In this document: positions 59,175 through 64,000 of the stretch, piece after piece
How the letters are laid out: each line of letters begins with the position of its first letter
How positions within the stretch are numbered: position 1 is the stretch's first letter
Source of the DNA: Tigriopus japonicus
Taxonomy: Eukaryota > Arthropoda > Copepoda > Harpacticoida > Harpacticidae
Length of the DNA stretch: 64,000 bases
NCBI GenBank assembly: GCA_010645155.1
Contig: JAAGOF010000054.1
Location: 32,001-96,000 of the forward strand
Direction of reading: 5' to 3'
The notes under the pieces: generated by a model
The model's database searches: none
What the model was told of the DNA's origin: nothing
What the model saw: only the letters and a program-made list of their open reading frames with translations
Position numbers and translations under genes: made by a program

Positions 59175-61334
59175 TTAATTCTGGAAATGAACGGTCTTCT
59201 TCGGATTGGGCTTTAAAAAAATCCTATTCTTCAACTGAATTGTTCCATTGACACCCACTTCATACGATCGCCCGTCTGGTCGGATGGATTTGACAATTCC
59301 TTTGGTATCCCAACGGTTTGATTTCCGGTTTTGAATTAAAACTTCGGAATGAATGGGAAGAGAAGCAAGGCTATGAGAACGAAGGTCATATCGAGCTTTG
59401 CTTTCGCCGTTAATCATTTTAGATTTTTGATGGAATTCTTGAATATCCTCAGGGTTCATGGGTCGATATGCTGTAGGATGAGCTGGCGCCATTGTACGTT
59501 GTCGTCTGTTGAACAATAATTGAGCGGGACTCATCCCTCCTGAGAGAGGCGTGTTTCGCCATTCACGCAGAGCAATCAAAAACTCGGTCCAATTTGTACA
59601 CTTAAGTAATAGATGTTTCATCGATTTCACAGATGATTCGGCATGACCATTGGATTGAGGGTGATATGGTGACGTAAGTTCATGAGTGATATCAAGGGAT
59701 TTGCAATACTCCTTATAAAGACCCCGAAACTGAGGCCCTCCATCAGTGCGGATGATTTCGGGTAGACCAAAATCAAAGAACCAACTCTCGATAACCCTTA
59801 TAACTGCATTTGTGTCAAGTCTCTTCATCGGTGCAACACATGTCCAAGAAGTAAATCGATCAACCATTACTAAATAATTTTGACCCTTTACTTGGAAAAG
59901 ATCCAGAGAGATGGCTTCAAAAGGTTTTGTTGCTTTAGTTTGTTGAAGTGGTTCACAAGATTGGCTTGGTCTTAGAGTTTGACAATTAGAGCAATTCATG
60001 ATCATAGTGGCGATCGAATTCATCATACCAGACCAATAATATAATTGTCTTGCGAGAGCTCGAGTCTTGGTGATGCCTTGATGTTGAACGTGTAAGTTTT
60101 GAAGAATTTTGTGCCTGAGATCAGTGGGCACAATCACACGTTGATGGAAGAGGAGCACATAATTTTCTTCGTCGAATGAAATCTCATCCCAAACATTACT
60201 GAACGCCCTTGCGGGATGAGTGGCATGTAAATTTCGAGGATGTTTCCCGTCTTTGAAAGCATTCACGATCATAACATAACTAACGTCCTGTTGTGCAGAT
60301 TCCTTAATGGTGTTGAATTTCATGACGGATAATAAGCAGACGTTGACATCTTGAATTTGACAACCAACCTCCCCGGACTCACAAGGTTGGCTATCAAAAA
60401 GCGGGAACCGCGAAAGTGTATCGGCTATTATATGATTTTTTCCCGGGACCCATTCAACCTCAAATGTAAAGCCAGAAATAGCACTTATCATGCGCTGAAT
60501 TCTAGCATTGGAAATTGCAGCCAGATTGGACGAATGGAATATTCCCAAAAGTGGGCGATGATCTGTTAATAATTTAAATGTTATTCCCTCAAGGTAAATC
60601 CTTGCTTTCAGAATGGCCCACTTTATGGCGAGAGTCCCCAACTCGCACACAGCATATCGGGTTTCGGCTGGTATGAGACTGCGTGATCCACATTGAATCA
60701 ATCGGTTTGAACCATCATTCTGCGTCTGTAGCACGGCATATTCTAATCCCTTGAGACTCGAGGCATCCGTCATCAATAACGTTTGAAGTTTAGGGTCAAA
60801 ATGAGCCAAAACAGGACCATCGGGGTTTGAAAGAATACACTTCGCCTTTTCAAACGCAACTTCATGCTCGTCAAGCCATTGAAATTGGTTCTTTGGACTA
60901 AGTAAAGGTCGCAATTCTTCCAACGAGTGTGCTAGATCGGGAACGAAGTGTCCTAATTGGTTTGCAAGTCCCATGAAAGATCTAAGATCTGTTACTGATT
61001 TTGGGGTTGGAAAATCGGAAATTGCTCGACATTTTTCGGGATCAGGTTTCACTCCACCGGTATCGATGATAGGACCTGCAAACTTCACTTCAGGTCCGAT
61101 GTTGGTTTTCGTTTTTGAAAGAGTAATCCCATGTTTTCTGCATCGATTCAATACATCCAAAACACGACTTTTCAACGTGTCAAAATCCGGCGCAAATATC
61201 AAGACATCGTCCACTATTTTCCGGACACCTTCTAGCCCATGTAGAGCCTGATCTCCCCTGAAACAATATTCGTCTCCACTTGCATTTAATCCCATTGGGG
61301 CCCAGCAATATCTGAAACGTCCATGTGCTGTTAG
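59175..61334 (-). pseudogene. Gypsy (Ty3) pol remnant: end of RT, RNase H, integrase
   Basis: An open - strand frame of over 700 codons from a Gypsy element. Counting from the Met at 61295: the reverse transcriptase catalytic VDD is at 28-30 (an IVDD form); RNase H acidic residues D177 (TDAS), E219, D245 (TDHRPL) and D292 (ADTLSR); an H-H-C-C integrase finger at 402-439; the integrase core D465, D518 and E553; and a C-terminal integrase domain. All visible catalytic residues are kept and no stop is present. It is truncated: the frame goes back to HGRFRYCWAPMG (about 61300-61328) and then leaves the reverse transcriptase for a minisatellite. Gag, protease and most of the reverse transcriptase are absent, so it cannot move by itself. 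Confidence 0.9.
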
Positions 61335-61352
61335 AGGCGGAGAGAGAGAGAC

Positions 61353-61391
61353 GATGGTTGAGGCAAAGGCGGAGCCTTTGCCTCAACCATC
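61353..61391. repeat. Perfect 18-bp inverted repeat at the Gypsy-minisatellite junction
   Basis: GATGGTTGAGGCAAAGGC at 61353-61370 is followed after three bases by its exact reverse complement at 61374-61391. The right arm is the first unit of the minisatellite; the left arm is a flipped unit. The join with the Gypsy sequence is within about 20 bp to the left. Confidence 0.95.
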
Positions 61392-61905
61392 ACTTGCGGC
61401 ATCGCCACAACCAACAGCTCCGCCATTGCCTCGACCATCACCTGCGTTATCTCCACGACCAACAGCTCCGCCATTGCCTCGACCATCAGCTCCGCCTTTG
61501 CCTCAACCATCACCTGCGGCATCGCCACAACCAACAGCTCCGCCATTGCCTCGACCATCAGCTCCGCCTTTGCCTCGACCATCACTCGCGGCATCGCCAC
61601 GACCAACAGCTCCGCCACTGCCTTGACCATCAGCTCGGGGATCGCCTCGACCATCAGCTCCGCCATTGCTTTGACCATTAGCTCCGCCTTCGCCTCAACC
61701 ATCATCCGCGGGATCGCCACGACCATCACCCTCGGCATCGCCACGACCCACAGCTAAGTCATTGCCTCGACCATCAGCTCGGGGATCGCCTCGTACATCA
61801 GCTCCGCCATCGCTTTGACCATCATTTTCGGGATCGCCTCCATCACTGCTTCGCCCATTAGCTTCAGCATCACCTCGGCAATCACCTCAGGCATTGCCTC
61901 CACCT
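61374..61905. repeat. 24-bp minisatellite
   Basis: About 22 units of 24 bp with the form GCCATTGCCTCGACCATCAG + CTCC, with variants such as ATCACCTGCG and ACAACCAACAG. Because 24 is a multiple of three, each frame reads as an eight-residue repeat: for example PLPRPSAP on + and a GADGRGNG type on -. Most stops in these frames are CGA to TGA or the opposite-strand equivalent, so they look like CpG decay. Whether any frame was ever translated is unknown. The + frame continues past the array to 62238 as a P/S/I/T-rich segment. Confidence 0.92.
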
Positions 61906-62645
61906 TCACTTCTTGGGCCAATTGATTTAAAACCACAAAGCATTCCCTCCCTCAGCATTAGTCTAGTTCCAGTGAACAACTTGGTTCCATCGACCAATCC
62001 TACTAAAACGGTTCCCCCTAACACGCCAAACATTCCATCACTAAGTATAACGCCTGTTCCTTTGGCTATTCCCGCGTCTTTGATTGATCCTGCTCCCTTG
62101 GCCAATGCCACACTATCACGATCTACAATCACTTGGGACACACTCATTTTCACGTTATTGCTCAGGAAATTGTTTGTGTTGTTTCAAACAGAAAAATGCT
62201 TCTGTTTGGTTGATAAGCTGAAGAAAATATATTTGTAAATACTTTGAAAGAGGAAATTTATTGGAGAAATATAAGGGTAAAAATCGCCATTACTCATAAT
62301 CAAAATGTGAGAGGATTGATGACTTCACTTAGCTATGCATTTAGCCATTTTTTAGCGCTGGAATTTTTTTACTTTGCCCAATTGATACATTTGAGTGAGT
62401 TAATCGAAGTGTTTGAACATGGCGTGGCTATTCAGTGAAAAGCAGGAGAAGACTGACTTTATTTCTCATTGGGTCACCAGCTACTTCCACGCAGACATTC
62501 TACAGGTCATGCATACAGTGACTAGATAAGGAAATATAGAACATCCCTCTTCCAGTATTTTGGCTATGAACAAAACAAAATGCTAAAAACAATGTACGCA
62601 ACAATGAACGATAATGGCTCTTATGTTTTGTTGGCACCAAGGCAC
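61906..62645. other. No supported gene
   Basis: The + frame 61894-62238 continues from the minisatellite and contains SLSISLVPVNNLVP and SLSITPVPLAIPA, an imperfect repeat, but no domain is recognised. The rest is AT-rich. Confidence 0.4.
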
Positions 62646-62648
62646 GTT

Positions 62649-62831
62649 GCAAGCATACTTCCATTTTTTTCTTCAAGCTTATTTTGAGCCTGTTAGAGCA
62701 TTTCTAATAAATTTTGGATTAAGCATCCATATTCAAGAAGGTAACATTCATATGGCGTCATTTTAGATGCCTGAAAACGGTTAATAGGCTCAAAAATAGC
62801 GGAAGTGATTTGTTGAAGTATGCTTCAAGCA
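62649..62831. repeat. Imperfect inverted repeat, possible small MITE
   Basis: AAGCATACTTC and TTATTTTGAGCCTGTTAG on the left pair with GTTAATAGGCTCAAAAATA and GAAGTATGCTT on the right across a loop of about 90 bp. Arms are about 48 bp and imperfect. It lies just downstream of the pol stop of Gypsy element 2. Confidence 0.6.
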
Positions 62832-62876
62832 TGCATCTCCAAACACAAAACATATGACCTACTGACGATAAACCAC

Positions 62877-63935
62877 TTAATTGTTGGCCCGATTGCGAAT
62901 GCGCTCGGATCGGCGTAAATTGGTATGTCCTGGGTTTATAGGTGGTGTTTTGGTGTCGGTTTCAAGTTTAACTGGACGCAGGAATTTTCGGTTTCGGATC
63001 AGAATCCTTCCAGACGGGAATTTGATTCGGTAAGCCCAATCTTTAAGGCGATCCAAAATTTGTCCTCTTGTGTCCCATAATTTTGATTTTAAATCTTGAA
63101 CTCTCACATATTCCCCCACTTTCAACAATGATAAGGGTTTTGCTTTGGAGTCAAAACGTACTTTGACATCGCGAGCTTGCTTTGCCTCGGCTCGATCGAA
63201 TTCCATATTTCTTTTGATCCAAGGGCGCTCAAAGTTTTTGACGTGTGATGGGACAAACGAGCGAAGAGGGTGTCCATAAATCACTTGTGCAGGTGAAAAA
63301 CCAGACGCTCGAGGGGTGCTCCGTAATTCCAATAATCCAACATGAAATTCCTCATTTACTCCACCGCACTTCAAAATGAGCTTTTTTAGAGACTTTACTG
63401 CCGACTCCGCTAACCCATTTGACTGAGGATATCCGGGGGAAGACATTCGATGAAGTATGCCCCATTCACGAAAGAACGATTGCGTGTCGGAAGCTGTGAA
63501 TGGTGTCCCGCCATCGGAAAACAATTGCTCTGGGACACCTGTAATCGCAAAAGCCTGTTTGAGTAATTTGATTGTCTCCTTGGAATTTGGCGAACTTCGA
63601 CATTTCGCTACCATAGGCCAACCACTATATCGATCCACGAGAGCCAAATAGTGACCATTGCATGCCTCAAAATGGTCCACAGCCATATGTTGAAACGGCC
63701 GCATGGGAGATGGGTCAGACATTAACGGTTTAGGTGGATTTGACTACACAAATTTTTGACAGGCCTCACAAGCCTCCACGATATTTTTAATATCCGACGA
63801 AATTCCTGGCCAAAAAACAGATTGCTTTGCCCGGCGGAGTGTCCTCGTAATGCCTTGATGAGACCTGTGAAGACGAACAAGCACTTCCTTGCGACAATTT
63901 TGAGGAATCAAGGCCCTCTGGTGAAATAACACCAA
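62877..63935 (-). pseudogene. Gypsy (Ty3) pol remnant 2: integrase, one in-frame stop
   Basis: A second, different Gypsy element on the same strand. Upstream part (63744-63935) holds the H-H-C-C finger (HRSHQGITRTLRRAK, CEACQ). After an in-frame TAG at 63744-63746 the frame continues through the core; counting from the Met at 63722, D16, D70 (FSDGG) and E106 (SNGLAES) are present. The C-terminal part ends LRRSERIRNRANN, as in many Gypsy proteins. Above 63935 the frame is broken by another stop. The window edge cuts the rest. Probably dead. Confidence 0.88.
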
Positions 63936-64000
63936 TCATGTACCCCTGAAAGGGAGTACACTTAACCTCTTTTTCCCCAATACGTAGGAGGGTCCAAAAC

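Noticed and set aside
61331..61744. Long - strand frame across the minisatellite as a protein
   Set aside because: Most frames are open because the unit is 24 bp; an alternating hydrophobic pattern of this sort is what the repeat gives by itself.

Overview
This 64 kb window is animal nuclear DNA. Its genes carry spliceosomal introns (many only 63-112 bp, all GT-AG), a TATA plus TCAGT-initiator core promoter, and an unusual density of transposable elements of several classes. Gene content (a SoxD factor and a membrane UDP-glycosyltransferase), base composition and BEL/Pao, Gypsy, CR1-like LINE, mariner, MITE and tRNA-SINE repeats suggest an arthropod, perhaps a crustacean such as a copepod. 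The species is an inference and is not proven here.

Layout. At 238-6967 lies a complete BEL/Pao LTR retrotransposon with a single open 1986-codon gag-pol frame, 328-bp LTRs that differ at one base, and an intact GGTAT target duplication. From 7.0 to 12.1 kb is a graveyard of truncated CR1-like LINEs, a dead mariner transposase, nested insertions and an assembly gap (7963-8052). At 14.9-17.1 kb is a four-exon UDP-glycosyltransferase gene on the + strand with its core promoter, an upstream cluster of GATCGAT motifs and a poly(A) signal inside the last exon. From 18.5 to 22.6 kb come a MITE and more LINE ends.

From 22.7 to 36.1 kb is a six-exon SoxD (Sox5/6/13-like) gene on the - strand, coding for 845 residues with Q-rich coiled-coil segments and an HMG box split between two exons. 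A further - strand exon-like frame at 46863-47254 ends in the same splice phase as SoxD exon 1 and could be an alternative first exon. A CpG-rich block at 48.6-49.2 kb could be a distal promoter. If so, 36-49 kb is mostly SoxD intron; it contains a 463-bp fold-back element and a 293-bp MITE.

From 49 to 57 kb is gene-poor sequence with two tRNA-derived SINE families and a tandem array of AGGTCA-like units. At 57-58.7 kb a MITE contains a SINE, followed by a tail-to-tail LINE chimera. From 59.1 kb to the right edge are two - strand Gypsy (Ty3) pol remnants. The first has all visible catalytic residues but is cut in the reverse transcriptase and joined, through a perfect 18-bp hairpin, to a 24-bp minisatellite.

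The two host genes are unrelated in role (conjugation of small molecules in the ER; transcriptional regulation in the nucleus). Everything else is mobile or repetitive DNA. I found no tRNA or rRNA gene, no CRISPR array and no prokaryotic feature.
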